In this document: piece after piece, positions 11,101 to 20,034 of the stretch
Layout of the letters: each line of letters begins with the position of its first letter
Numbering within the stretch: position 1 is the first letter of the stretch
NCBI GenBank assembly: GCA_034231615.1
Contig: CM067311.1
Coordinates: 13,653,400 to 13,717,399 of the forward strand
DNA length: 64,000 nucleotides
Origin: Meghimatium bilineatum
Lineage: Eukaryota; Mollusca; Gastropoda; Stylommatophora; Philomycidae
Direction: 5' to 3'
Program-made: the position numbers and the translations under genes
The notes under the pieces: generated by a model
Told to the model about the DNA's origin: nothing
The model's input: the letters and a program-made list of their open reading frames with translations, nothing else
Database searches by the model: none

Positions 11101-14100
11101 ATGAACTTGTCAGAATTGTCAGGTAAAAACTATTTTTGTAATCTCATTGATTTTCAGACACTGAACATATACTGCAACGCCCATGTGTAGCTGGAGCCTG
11201 AAAGGCGAGCAAAGAAGAGCGACACTTACCTGCCATTCATGTCATATGGAAGTTTTGGGTGCAGTTGACTGCATCCCATAAAGATCAGTGACCTAGAAGC
11301 TATACAAGTCTGATGTATCAGGCTGAAAGGCGAAGGTGTCCAAGCTAATCTGTAAACCATGACACAACACACTCCAGACAACATCCTGCTGATTTGCAGG
11401 AGTTTGAGAATATGCGCAGAAGATATACTGCAGAACCGTCCTGTCTGTGCTGCTCGAAGAACTAGTTTGATTGATATGATTTTTTCTGATATGATTGTTT
11501 CTGCAAACCAAATACTAGGGAACTCACAACGACTTAAAACTAATTGCTCTATATATGACCAATATGGAAACTGGATGCATTGTGATTTATTACAGATCTC
11601 AGATGTGTCTGGCCATTGGCACAAATAAAACGGTGCCACAATTCATTTTCCTTCTCTGGACTACATCCTGCTGGAAATCTGGTAGGACTATTGTCCTGCT
11701 ACAAGAGGACCCAACAGGAGTTTAAGAATGAACGCTGAAGATGAAGAAAATTACAGAAGAGGAAAAATTGTTGGAAAGTTCTGGGAAAGTGAAGACTATT
11801 AAATATTTAGATTTAAAAAAAAATTCACCATGATACATGTGTCCATGGATTCTCAGAATTGATTTTATCTAGCAAAGTAGATAACATAATAGTTAAAAAG
11901 ATTAACTTTAACATTAGAAACAGTGCAAGTTAACTAATAGCTGTAGAACTGAATTTTACAAGTTGTTTTATGGTGTAGAAACTACACCTGTTTAGGAGTT
12001 GTGAGTGCTTGTTATCATAAATGGGCAGTAATTGCATTCCTACGTCTCTACGGTTAAGAATTCTAAAATAAGCATTTTACATTTGGATTGGTGGTTTTTT
12101 GTTTGGAGCCGCCGGTGTAATTTTTACTTTGATTATTTCCCTTGACAATGTTTGCCAATTGATATTTATCAATTATTCATTTGAGTATTAATTTTTTTAA
12201 GATTTGGGTTAGGAGAGTTTTTAGTTAGGGATAACTAACTTTAATCCTAAATAAATTTAGAGTAAGATTATTAATTTTAAACTGACAAACATTTCCAAGG
12301 GAAATAATTACATCTGGGGTACGTGTTCCAAACAAGAGCCGGATTGTCTTTGTAAGATTTGATGCAATTTTAAAATTAGTTGATAAGTGCATATGTTATA
12401 TTCATTTCATTCGTTCACATCTTTATTTATCTTTTCCTAACCCGAAGAAAAAGACTCCTTTATAAGAGAATATTTCGATATGAAGATTTATTTACAGGCC
12501 TTGAAAAACCAATGTTACAGACAAATTCTGAGCATCTACGAGTATAAGATAAATGTGTACATAGGAAATAAAATAGAAATGCATGCAGGTCCCCAAGAAA
12601 CATTACTTGCATTAATGAAATTACTAATCTTGGCATGGTTTGGATATGTATGCATACATGAATCTAGTGGGAACAGTTGAATGTGGAAAAAACAGGGATA
12701 TAAAAAAAATAATGGACAGACAACATTGAGGACATGTCATGATTTTATATAACAAATCTGTATCACTGAAGATAGAAAATGTTGAATAGGACATACATCC
12801 AATGTGATAGCCTATAACCCAGGCTGATTCTATGTACTTATGGAATGGATTTCACATAAAATTTACAAATCAGTTCTTGTTAAGCCAAGTCTCCATTCCA
12901 TTGTCAACTACTGATCCAACCTTCTCCCATTCCTCCAAAATGTCAAAGTTATTTGTTGGTATTCCACACACACACACACCCCACCAACTCTATTTTTGTC
13001 TTGGTGTGATCTCCACATGCACACTACTTAGTGTGTTTGTATAGTCTGTGTTTACACTTGTCATCATTGACATGAGGCTTTCACTTGGGTCTGATTTGAC
13101 ATTCATGATTCATTCTTTTATGGCATTCCTTTTACCCCGATGTTACCAGCCACTAAACATACACGGTTGCGCCGGTTTTCACTTTTTTTGGTCATTTCCT
13201 TTGTTTGAAGATGGATTGGTGAGACTGTCTCTGTGCATTTTTAATTTAATAATTTTGCATATTTATTTCCTATTTTTATGTGTTCTTGATAAAGGTCCCT
13301 GTTGAACAGTGACGTAGAAAAAGTCCTTGTTCCTTTGTTTATAGTTCTCTTCTTACGTTGGTTTTACTATTTGGTAGTTAGATTATCTAGTAACATTACC
13401 GTAACATAGTATTTATTGGTTCATTTTAAAGTCTTGCTCGTAATCTCTCTCGCTTCTGGTGACATGTCTCATATGAGTTCATTCTGGAACTTTGTAGTGG
13501 GTAAGACCGATCAACTCGCCTGTCATGGTATATATGGAAACCGTCCAAATCTAGTCCACCGACATAATTTTTCTATATTCTCACTCATACGATGAAATAT
13601 TGATTGAAAAAGTGTACTAGTGTACCTAAAATCCTTGACCACAGCATGGTATGACAAATGGCTGGTTGGTTGCTGATCCAGCGGTCCATGGGCTCATGCC
13701 CTTTGACCTAATGCCATTATATCGCTGGGAAGTCTATGGATTTTCGGCCCACCCCGGGACAGAGACAGAGAATAACTATCACATCTCCAGGAAGGTAGGT
13801 TTCAACCTATGCACTGCTCCTAGCCACTGTAGCCAAGATAAGGTTCACTGTGCTCATTCCCCGCCACCAATTGACTACTGGTTATGCCGAACTTCTCTAT
13901 TGCTCCAGGCATGCAACTAAATGTTCAAGTCAAAAGGATTGTCACTGTGCCTCTATAATGGGCCTCAGCCATAGGAAAAACAGTGATGTCAGTTTCCTCC
14001 TCCTCAGTGCTGCACAGTACATCTCTGGCTCCCTCCCAACCATACATATATATTCAGGCAAACATGAAAAACATTTCAACAACAAAAAATCATAAATGTA

Positions 14101-14840
14101 TAGATGACATGCCATGAAGCTTCTATAAGAAGATAACCTCAATATAACGGCATGTCATCTACTAAGGTTTTCTATTGCATGGATGGTATGTCTAGTGGGC
14201 CATTGGTGAGACCCACAGACGCAACCACATGCATGGCATGACAAATCAAACACATGAAAGTCTAGAATATTATATAGTTTAAAGAATGCATGATATTTGG
14301 CACAAAATCTGACCTTTTTTCAGGAATCTGTGTCTCGTTTCATCTGGTCAGTAGCTACCTTGATTATGCACACCATGCCTTATGCAATGTCAGCCAGATT
14401 CACTGGAGCATAAATTTACCTGATCCTAGTAACACGTTTGGCTGAACCATATTAATTCTGATGCACATATTTGACTGAATGGTACAATTTGGGAATCTCA
14501 GACTTAAATACCAATATTAATATCCTACCTTTCTTACATTTACTTATGGTTTTCAGATGGGATAATGATTTATTACATTTTCAGATGGGACCATGCTTTC
14601 TTACATTTACTCATGGTTTCTAGATGGGACCTTGTGTAAATGTAAGTAAGGAATGATATTAATATTGGTATTTAAGTGGTCTCCTGGGACGTAGCTATGA
14701 CTACATTGAGAACCTTTGATTTATATCATTGTTTATTGTTAATTATTATCTGATTTATTTTTTGCAGAAAATTTCAAGAGGAGGAAAGACCGCCTGTGAA
14801 ACCAACACGAAGTAAACGCAAGAAATGTACCATTCTGTGA
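2057..14840 (+). CDS. RRAS2-like: R-Ras/RRAS2-type small GTPase, six exons, complete
   Basis: Membrane-bound Ras-family GTPase that cycles between GDP and GTP and signals to Raf/PI3K/RalGDS-type effectors and integrin adhesion (family knowledge). Exons: 2057-2164, 5456-5543, 8110-8212, 9780-9888, 11004-11122, 14768-14840. All introns are GT-AG, phases 0,1,2,0,2. The 600-nt CDS gives 199 aa (human RRAS2 is 204). Motifs: P-loop GGGGVGKS 21-28; effector loop YDPTIEDSY 43-51; DTAGQEEF 68-75; NKSD 127-130; EASAK 155-159; basic KRKK 192-195; CAAX box CTIL 196-199. The four-glycine P-loop, [20 protein letters not shown] and SFEEIYKF match R-Ras/RRAS2 rather than M-Ras or classical Ras. Gly23 and Gln72 fall at the same numbers as in RRAS2. 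A final Leu predicts geranylgeranylation, whereas vertebrate RRAS2 ends in Phe. An in-frame ATG at 2045, directly after a TGA at 2042, is an alternative start; 2057 has A at -3 and is preferred. No break is seen. Confidence 0.95.
2165..3830. other. R-Ras intron 1, first part: no recognised feature
   Basis: Plain AT-rich intron. I see no exon-like stretch and no repeat shared with the rest of the window. A regulatory role of a first intron is possible but no site stands out. Confidence 0.5.
3833..4200 (+). repeat. Dispersed repeat D, copy 1 (unclassified)
   Basis: Shares ordered words with copies at 8310, 21112 and 38226: 'cataaggtctcaaaggcatggatgtg'-like text, 'gtttatggatg', 'gggagacattc', 'ctgggccaactat', and a distal block 'gtgccacct'. 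No coding potential or pol III boxes recognised; unclear whether it is a SINE, a LINE 3' UTR or a MITE. A (G)n run lies at about 3938. Confidence 0.6.
4636..4930 (-). repeat. Repeat with degenerate hammerhead-like core
   Basis: On the - strand the segment near 4664-4692 reads CCCGATGAAGGCTTTTTAGT then CAAAAC, a shape like the CUGAUGA-stem II-GAAA core found in Penelope-like elements and their relatives. The core is imperfect, so activity is not expected. The upstream part of the repeat forms the left arm of the fold-back at 4831-5057. Confidence 0.35.
4831..5057. repeat. Inverted repeat (fold-back), arms of about 83-93 bp
   Basis: The left arm 4831-4923 (gtaggtgaggagtgaaaata to agtggccacag) is matched in reverse complement by the right arm 4975-5057 (ctgtggccact to cctcacctac), about 85-90% by eye, with a 51-bp spacer. 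It lies inside R-Ras intron 1 and could fold into a long hairpin in the pre-mRNA. It is probably two oppositely oriented ends of one mobile repeat. Confidence 0.75.
5456..5543 (+). CDS. RRAS2-like: R-Ras exon 2: switch I / effector loop
   Basis: Preceded by a T-rich tract and ttttcag; followed by gtaagt at 5544 (phase 1). Encodes residues 37-65, including the effector-binding YDPTIEDSY, followed by TKQCVIDD as in RRAS2. Confidence 0.95.
5624..5735 (+). repeat. SINE-B-like 5' fragment
   Basis: Contains GTGTGTTGTCAGGACC and CATGCATGTCAAAAGAGGCA, matching the 5' half of the SINE-B copies at 43818 and 57820. The second block is the gtaagaggcgactaa-type module seen in many invertebrate SINEs. It is cut at its 3' side by the next repeat. 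Confidence 0.5.
5731..5842. mobile_element. hAT-like MITE fragment
   Basis: The right end in reverse complement reads TGCAGGGGTTCTTAACCTTT, the typical hAT (Charlie-like) terminus CAGNGGTTCTCAACCTTT. The left end has GCACTCTCAACCTCATGAG. The element is about 110 bp; an 8-bp target duplication is not clear. Confidence 0.4.
6234..6495 (+). mobile_element. LINE 3' coding fragment (WDLQGKRR type)
   Basis: The frame reads [20 protein letters not shown] then [10 protein letters not shown], a stop, and IGTSWTHLG, which matches the common LINE C-terminus (W.PQGKRRRGRPK.TWRR.LE...). A related end (acagataaccaagatc) recurs near 57480 and 58820. Confidence 0.65.
6580..7130. other. Unclassified repeat-like stretch
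   Basis: Holds an open frame at 6829-7122 (97 codons) with no recognised domain. Two internal near-repeats (gatgggctcaggc at about 6958 and 7064) suggest decayed duplicated sequence. I would not call it a gene. Confidence 0.3.
7140..7555 (+). mobile_element. LINE C-terminal fragment with CxCG...H...C motif
   Basis: The open frame from 7254 encodes [20 protein letters not shown] then [20 protein letters not shown], and ends with IKETELQI and a stop at about 7526. This is the C-terminal zinc-knuckle-like block of a LINE polyprotein. The 3' end is followed by a gaacgaaagaagaagaaaa tail. A second, more decayed copy lies at 43540-43750. Confidence 0.75.
7600..7800 (+). repeat. SINE-C-like repeat
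   Basis: The head TCGGATGTGCTAGGCG...AAGGCGCAT resembles SINE-A and SINE-B heads. The 3' part, cacaacagaaatcgcac followed by gattacaatggcgcgaacg, recurs at 45000-45090 and 58627-58708. The tail is A/C-rich. Confidence 0.5.
8110..8212 (+). CDS. RRAS2-like: R-Ras exon 3: DTAGQEEF / switch II
   Basis: The acceptor is an unusual ataag with a weak polypyrimidine tract. The frame from exon 2 (A|TC = Ile66) continues as [20 protein letters not shown]. Donor gtaaga at 8213, phase 2. It contains Gln72, the residue equivalent to catalytic Gln61 of H-Ras. Confidence 0.94.
8310..8650 (+). repeat. Dispersed repeat D, copy 2
   Basis: Matches repeat D over its full seen length: cccatagcctttctggca, gtttatggatg, ggaaggcattcca, cttgccaggagtg, cttctgggtcaacta, then the distal ccatgggatta block. 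It lies in R-Ras intron 3. Confidence 0.65.
9064..9187 (-). repeat. SINE-A copy 1 (decayed)
   Basis: Reverse-complement match to SINE-A: ggaggatgtagtgcagagaa, then tgtgtcaccattttattttt. The head and the inner hairpin are eroded, so it is probably an old copy. Confidence 0.55.
9780..9888 (+). CDS. RRAS2-like: R-Ras exon 4: NKSD guanine-specificity motif
   Basis: Acceptor gcttttcag, donor gtaggt at 9889 (phase 0). Encodes [20 protein letters not shown] and then [14 protein letters not shown]. The exon boundary keeps the spacing to exon 5 equal to that in RRAS2. Confidence 0.95.
10255..10470 (+). mobile_element. LINE 3' end fragment (family 4, ATGATG tail)
   Basis: Frames read [20 protein letters not shown] then [24 protein letters not shown], a stop and KEYVT, followed by atgatgatgat. 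The same end closes the copies at 28545-28990 and 49620-50580. Confidence 0.7.
10662..10926. mobile_element. Palindromic MITE with telomere-like centre, copy 1
   Basis: Ends match in reverse complement: CTATGATCGAAGTCCAACC at 10662 and ggttggacttcaatcatag ending 10926. Inner arms also pair (gattatttcccttg). The centre holds tttagggttaggattag opposite taacccctaaccc. No coding capacity; it lies in R-Ras intron 4. Confidence 0.7.
11004..11122 (+). CDS. RRAS2-like: R-Ras exon 5: EASAK motif and helix 5
   Basis: Acceptor ctcactcag, donor gtaaaa at 11123 (phase 2). Encodes [20 protein letters not shown], then SAK and [13 protein letters not shown]. The SAK loop contacts the guanine base in Ras proteins. 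Confidence 0.95.
11180..11428 (+). repeat. SINE-B copy 1
   Basis: Matches the copy at 43818 from ggagcctgaaaggcgagcaa to aggagtttgagaatatgcgc. The 3' hairpin is perfect here: TCCTGC 11384-11389 with GCAGGA 11396-11401. It lies in R-Ras intron 5. Confidence 0.65.
11600..11757 (+). repeat. SINE-A copy 2
   Basis: Head gatgtgtctggccattggc, middle tctctggactacatcctgct, tail gaatgaacgctgaagatgaag. The nested 3' hairpin is present but slightly eroded. Confidence 0.75.
12086..12346. mobile_element. Palindromic MITE with telomere-like centre, copy 2
   Basis: The left arm (tttgtttggagccgcc then gattatttcccttgacaatg) pairs with the right arm (ccaagggaaataattaca then ccaaacaagagccgg). The centre has gatttgggttaggag and tagttagggataac. 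Related to the MITEs at 10662 and 43298 through the attatttccc arm block. Confidence 0.65.
12350..13650. other. R-Ras intron 5, no recognised gene
   Basis: AT-rich sequence with several open frames of 65-85 codons that match nothing I know. A (CA)n run lies at about 12966. A gataaaggtccctgttgaac motif near 13287 is a weak relative of the hammerhead-like repeat seen at 4664 and 18330. Confidence 0.4.
13651..13740 (-). mobile_element. 3' end of a jockey-like LINE (GGTTGGTTGCTGATCC end)
   Basis: On the - strand this reads gggcatgagcccatggaccg then ctggatcagcaaccaaccag, the same 3' terminus as at 46030-46085 and 53940-53995 on the + strand. Only the last ~80 bp are present. Confidence 0.6.
14105..14230 (+). 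repeat. Dispersed repeat G, copy 1
   Basis: Shares tgaagcttctataag, cctcaatataacggcatgt, actaaggttttct and gggccattggtgagaccca with 61850-61985. Class unknown. Confidence 0.55.
14491..14688. mobile_element. Palindromic MITE-like element
   Basis: The left arm (cttaaataccaatattaata at about 14502) pairs with the right arm (tattaatattggtatttaag ending about 14676). The arms are about 50 bp. The centre carries three short repeats of cagatggga and tcttacatttact. It ends about 80 bp before R-Ras exon 6. Confidence 0.65.
14768..14840 (+). CDS. RRAS2-like: R-Ras exon 6: hypervariable tail and CAAX box
   Basis: Acceptor attttttgcag. Encodes the tail [20 protein letters not shown] followed by TIL and a TGA stop at 14838-14840. 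The basic run before Cys196 is the usual second membrane signal. The RPPVKP segment could be a short proline-rich docking site; that is inference. Confidence 0.94.
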
Positions 14841-15050
14841 TAGCCTTCTTCCTTTTTTTGTGATTGTATACAGTCTTTTACATTTCTGCTTAATTTTTCC
14901 TCTGAGGGTCAGTGATTATATTAGTAGCAGTTAAACGAGTGCTGATTTTGAAGTAGGGTCATTGTTATGTTATAACAAGTTTGGAGCATCACTCAACAGT
15001 TTATTTTGTACAAAATATTTGCCACCATTGACATTTGGAACAGAAATAAA
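14841..15050 (+). other. R-Ras 3' UTR with candidate polyadenylation signal
   Basis: An AT-rich tract follows the stop. The first canonical AATAAA is at 15045-15050, about 205 bases after the TGA, so it is the simplest poly(A) signal. Later A-rich hexamers exist, and the true 3' end is not proven by sequence alone. Confidence 0.5.
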
Positions 15051-15400
15051 AGCAAGTAAACTTAGCATACAAATGCGTATACGAACAGGGAAATATTGTA
15101 TGTATTTTAACTGTTTTAATATGTTTATGAAACTTTTTTGACATTTTGTATTATCACAAATTCCATAATTATATCATACTGAAATGCAATCTATTTTTGT
15201 CATAATTTTCTGAAGTCAAGGTACTCCAACAATCAACTTTAGATGTCAAGAGATTTATCTATTATTGTGTGCACTGTCCAATGTCAATCTGTATATTTGT
15301 AAAGAAAGGAGTATTCAGCTAAAGATGGTCAGTATTTATATTTAACTTGTCTAAAAATGACGCTTATCAAGACCATATCTGCTTTGTGTAGTTATCATAG

Positions 15401-16690
15401 GAGGGCAAATCAATAAGTCACAATTGGCTGTAAAAATAAAAAGACAATAACAATTTAGAAATCAATAATTTTTAAACCTTAATTGTCCATTTTATTTTTC
15501 AACATAACTTCCACCAACATTGATGCACTTATCCTATCATTTTAGTAGTCCTTCCCAAACTTGCTGCATAGAAGTGTGCTCTGCTTTCTAAACCACATTT
15601 ACACTTCACATTCAACTTCTGCATCATTTGCGAAATGTCTCCCACCAAGGTGGGTTTTCAATGGACCAAAAATGTGGAAATCACTTGGGGCAAAGCCAGG
15701 GCTGTAAAATGGATGTTCCAGAAGTTCCCACCTTAGATTGTCAATTCTCTCCTGAGTTAAACGAGCCGTATGTGGACTGTATTGTCAAAAAGAAGCAGCA
15801 CTCTTCATTTCAGCACAGCAGGCTTGTTTTTGTTAAATTGCATCCTGTAGCATCGACAGAACTTCACAGTACAATTCAGAATTCACATTGTCACCTTTCT
15901 TCTTGAAATTGGTTGGAAGCACTCCTTGACAATCCCAGCATGACCTTTGATTTTTGGTTGATGATTTTTGGACACAAGGCAAAGAAGAATGTTTCCATTG
16001 TATTGAAGCACGCTTTGATTCAGGTTGGTGGTGATGCACCCATGATTCACCCCCAGTAATAATCCTTTTCAGTATATCTTCTCCTTCATCTGTGTAGCGA
16101 CAGACGTGGTGCAAGGACAGGCTTAATCGGTTCATTTTGTGTTTGTCCGTCAGTTACACACGATGAACACACTTTCTTAAACTTCAATCAGTTGTGCATT
16201 ATACTATATGCTGAATCATGTGAGCACCCTATTACAGCTGCAACAGAGTCTATCGTTACTCGTCTGTCAACTGTAATTATCTCCTGCTGCACAGATGCAT
16301 TTGTTGCAATCTGAACAGGATGGCCAGATTGGACTTCATCAACAATTTTAGAGCGTTGTTGAGAAAATTTTCTATCCAGTTATACACAGCTTTACAGGTC
16401 AAACATTTGTTAGTATAAACAGGAAGCAATTCCTTATGAATGTCCTTTTGTAAGCAGTCCATTTGCCCAAACAAAACTGATAGCAGCATGCTGTTCTTTG
16501 ATTGTTACTCCGTAAGTACAGTTGTCATTTTGTTTATGCTCCGCGCATGCTACACCTGGTGCCACCTAACGAACGAGAACATAAAGTTTGATATTGCTGC
16601 TGCCTAATGTAACCTGTAGAACAACCTACGGTATTACATTTTCCTGCCATCTCACACAACTTTGTGACTTACTTATTGACTTGCCCTTGC
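15401..16690 (-). mobile_element. Decayed mariner transposon with both terminal repeats
   Basis: About 1.29 kb, the usual mariner size. The left end gagggcaaatcaataagtca at 15401 matches the right end in reverse complement (agggcaagtcaataagtaag, 16690 inward). The - strand transposase shows the catalytic-region block TGGESWVHHHQPESKRASIQ (the family has TGDETWVHHY), then CWDCQGVLPTNFKKKGDNVN and, in another frame, HPFYSPGFAPSDFHIFGPLK. The first catalytic Asp region and frames are broken. It is an old, dead copy just downstream of R-Ras. Confidence 0.85.
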
Positions 16691-16699
16691 CCTTTGTGA

Positions 16700-17300
16700 A
16701 ATCAGATTATATTCTGCTTGCAAACATTGTAAGGCTGAAATCTTGAGCAATCAATGTAATAATTCACAAAAATAATTCATGTTCTCCTTCCTCAATTCTA
16801 TTATTTGTACCATTGTGAAAATACTACATAATGAGTACATCCACCACGTACATCTCTGCATTGTAAGTCGCTTATACATGTATTTGTCTTGTCTAATGCA
16901 ATCACTGACAAAAACTGCTTGTTTTAACTTTGCTTCATATTTGTTCTTTGTTGAAATGCACAAGAATTGTAGCTTTACTGAACATAATCGGCTGCTTGGT
17001 TTTAATTACTGTAATTGAACTCTTGTTCTAATACCAATAATGTTTGGTAGTCATTACTAAGGGTATTTAACAAGCTATTTTAATCAAATTATTACTATGT
17101 ATATTTTATTTGTAAAGACTATTATTAAGCACATAGGTTGAGATGGGAAATTTTGATGCACATTTTTTTTATTGTTTTCTTGAATGTTTCATTATTGTAA
17201 CACGATTGAAGAAGTGACCCCAACTTTAGATATGTGTTTGGTAAGATAATATAATAATTGTATTATATAAAATTAGGTATGATGCACTGCAGAAGTTGAA
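16700..17300. other. No recognised feature
   Basis: AT-rich spacer between the mariner relic and a SINE-A fragment. Open frames on both strands at 16751-17018 overlap each other and have no known motif. Confidence 0.4.
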
Positions 17301-17317
17301 TGTTGGACAGTTGCGAA

Positions 17318-17440
17318 AATAAATTGGCAACTTAATACATATCTGTTCTCTGTGCTACATCTTGTTAGAAATCTAGTTGGACCAGTGTCCTGCTACAAGA
17401 GAGACCAGGCAGGAGTTTGAGAACCAACGATAGCAAAGAA
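17318..17440 (+). repeat. SINE-A copy 3 (5'-truncated)
   Basis: Starts in the middle of the family; shows gtgctacatcttgttagaaa, tctagttggaccagtgtcct and gcaggagtttgagaaccaac. Head absent. Confidence 0.6.
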
Positions 17441-17916
17441 CCAGATATGAGAAATGTGGGCTATGGCAATAAGTAAATTATCAGATAGGAATGGAATAAT
17501 AATTTTAAAATGTATTGTATTAACTGAGAGAGGTATGAAGTGTTTTGGATATATTTCTTTATTAGATTAGCTGATGTTGTGGTGGAAGCTGATGCCAAAA
17601 ATTCATACAATTCATACTCCCATCAAGAGTGGTTTAATAACAAACTGTTTTTAAATTGAACCATTATAAACCACATTTCACATTTTGTGCAAAGGCTGAT
17701 TTTTTTTTGCCGCTCGGTGAACATTCATTTTTGACATTATTTTTAAATATTAGTATGCATAAGATTTTACTTAGTTTTTATTATTAACCCAATAGCTATT
17801 TTGAAATTGCCAGAAAAATTCATATAACTTCAAATAGTAAGCAATAGTTGAAATTTTTTTTTTTTATGTTCATAATTTATCACCAATGAAGTATGCTTAC
17901 AGTGTGTAGAACAACC

Positions 17917-18190
17917 TTAACATGGATTAGTCATATGCTGATGTCTCCACACTGGAAACATCAGCACAGCAAGCACCTCCGTCCTCAGCCATTTGGACAA
18001 GTGTAGAAAAATCATGACCAGACAATTCCTTGATCTTGTCAATCCAGGATTTCTGTGTCCAACTCTTCTTGTATCCTTGACTGTTCCTTGAAAAATAGTT
18101 TTGCAAAATGAGTTGTGTCTCTCAACATGTCCAAACCAAATAAGTTTACACCATTTCGCCACTATATGGAATAAAACATGCAAACACTGG
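17917..18190 (-). mobile_element. RTE/BovB-like LINE 3' fragment
   Basis: The - strand frame reads KWCKLIWFGHVERHNSFCKT then IFQGTVKDTRRVG, matching the RTE block LQWYGHV.R....KTILQGTVKG. It ends near 17917 with GTTTCCAGTGTGGAGACATC. Confidence 0.65.
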
Positions 18191-18229
18191 CAGGCTAACC
18201 ATGACCACCATAGGTCACCTCTGACCTAT

Positions 18230-18400
18230 TTCTATCCTTCCGGCCACTCCCACGTCTAGATTGACATGTGAACACCAGTTGTGTCATCCCTGCTCGTCAT
18301 TTTTGGGTGTGTACGTGTATGTATCCCCGATAAAGGCCTTTTGGTTGAAACGTTAATTTGTGTGTGTGATTATGTGTGTGTCTAGTTATTAGCAAAACTT
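18230..18400 (+). repeat. Repeat with degenerate hammerhead-like core
   Basis: At about 18328-18352 the text ccccgataaaggccttttgg then ttgaaacgtt has a GGCC/GGTT stem between a CUGAUGA-like and a GAAAC segment. It resembles the 3' hallmark of Penelope-like or hammerhead-bearing retroelements. The core is mutated (CCGATAA for CTGATGA). Confidence 0.35.
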
Positions 18401-19100
18401 CATTGCCTCATTTCAAGCTTCCCTTCATTACCTAATTTCAAGCTTTCCCGTTGGATTAAGTTTTGCACAGTGAGTACATTTTACAGACTAACTATGCTAT
18501 TCCTCGTGAGACAATTATCTCTTAATTAAGGAGTACATGACTGGGCAAGACAAGGAGTTTGTGTTGAGTTTCAAATGTTTATGATGAGATTATTTCCATA
18601 ATAAAAGAGAAGACAACAATGGTAACATAATTATGATGCAGGCATGCTTATAATAAAATATGATGGTCAGTGATAGTCTTTATAATTGTCAGTTGGGGAA
18701 TGTGTACTTGACATGTCCACAGAATTTACTCAAAACTACATTTGATCTATGTAGAAACTCTCTACAAGTGACATATATTAAAAGAACTGGAGCTTTGTGA
18801 ACATAATTTTTTTCTTCAAAAAATCTTATTAATACTTAAGAGTCCTGAATTAAAATTGTGCAATCTTTTCCTTGGGTCTTTTTTTATTTAAAATGTGCAT
18901 TATTTTTGGTGAGTGTTTGGAAACACAAGCAGCATTTTTGTTATTAGAGATTTTAAAATATAATTTTTGCACATGCAAATAAAGGAGTTAATAATGCACA
19001 TAATCAAATGTTGTTGTATGTGTGATATGAAAACTGTGAACAAGTTGTGAAGTTGATAATTCTGGGGAAAATAGAAAAATAAAATAAAAAATAATTTCTT
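18400..19100. other. No recognised feature
   Basis: AT-rich spacer without exon-like frames or a repeat shared with the window. Confidence 0.4.
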
Positions 19101-19111
19101 GATGCACCTAC

Positions 19112-20020
19112 TGATGTTCGTCCGTCATGATCGACGATGACCAAAAACTCAACTATAATAATAACAATAAATAATAAAATAATAAAGTTAATAGTGCGTT
19201 TTTAAATGACTAGCAAGTCCAATGCGCGCACAAAATGTTCTTTTACAGAATTGACAACAATAGAAGGTATCTGTGTGAGGTTGAGATGTTTTTTCTTTTC
19301 TACGTGTCCGCTTCTGTCTTGCAGTTTCTTGTCTGAATTCTTCCGCCGCTAGTGCTCCCGTTCTAATGCTGTAACACCATGCTGTTCTATCCTGAGCAAG
19401 GCTCTCCCAAGCGCCTACGTCAATGTTAAGATGTTTCAAGGATGACTTGAGCGTGTCTTTGAAACGCTTTTTCTGTCCACCAGCTTTTCGAAATCCTGCC
19501 TTGAGTTCTCCATAATATATTTGTTTTGGCAAACGCGAGTTCTCCATACGCACAAGATGGCCTGCCCAGCGTGCCTGCGCCTTCATAAGTATTGTGTGGA
19601 TGCTTATTGAGGTTGATTTTTCCAAGACCTCGTAGTCTGGTACTTTGTCCCACCAAATGGATGTTTAGTAATTTACGTAGGCAGGTAAGATGGAAATGAT
19701 TTAACTTTCTTGCATGTCTAGCATACACTGTCCACGTTTCGCAGGCGTATAGTAAGGTTGGTATAACAGCAGCATGATATACTTGTAGTTTGGTGGTTGT
19801 TCTTATACCTCTTCTGTCCCATACATTGTTGCGTAATCTGCCAAATACAGCACTAGCTTTTGCCAGTCTATTGTTGACATCGCGAGAGAGAGTGCTTCCA
19901 AGGTAAGTAAAATTGTCGACTACCTGCAGTTTTTCCTGATTGACAATGATGGAAGTAGCAGTATGTTGGCTATTTGATGTTGCTTGGTGCATGACTTCTG
20001 GTTTTTTTTTGTGCACCTAA
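19112..20020 (-). mobile_element. RTE-like LINE 3' part with C-terminal zinc finger
   Basis: Two overlapping - strand frames. The first (20016-19426) has QVVDNFTYLGSTLSRDVNNR, AKASAVFGRLRNNVWDRRGI and YHAAVIPTLLYACETWTVYA. The second (19625-19188) has ARWAGHLVRMENSRLPKQIY, KRFKDTLKSSLKHLNIDVGA and the finger FYCCQFCKRTFC...GLASHLKTHY (CX2C...HX3H). This is the thumb-to-C-terminus of a LINE; a frameshift separates the parts. The 3' end is gagtttttggtcatcgtcga. It is the best preserved LINE in the window. Confidence 0.85.
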
Positions 20021-20034
20021 TACTTGAGCAAAAG

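Noticed and set aside
13651-13950. Possible alternative exon of R-Ras with an open frame
   Set aside because: It starts in a LINE 3' terminus and has no Ras-like sequence; the known exons already give a complete protein.
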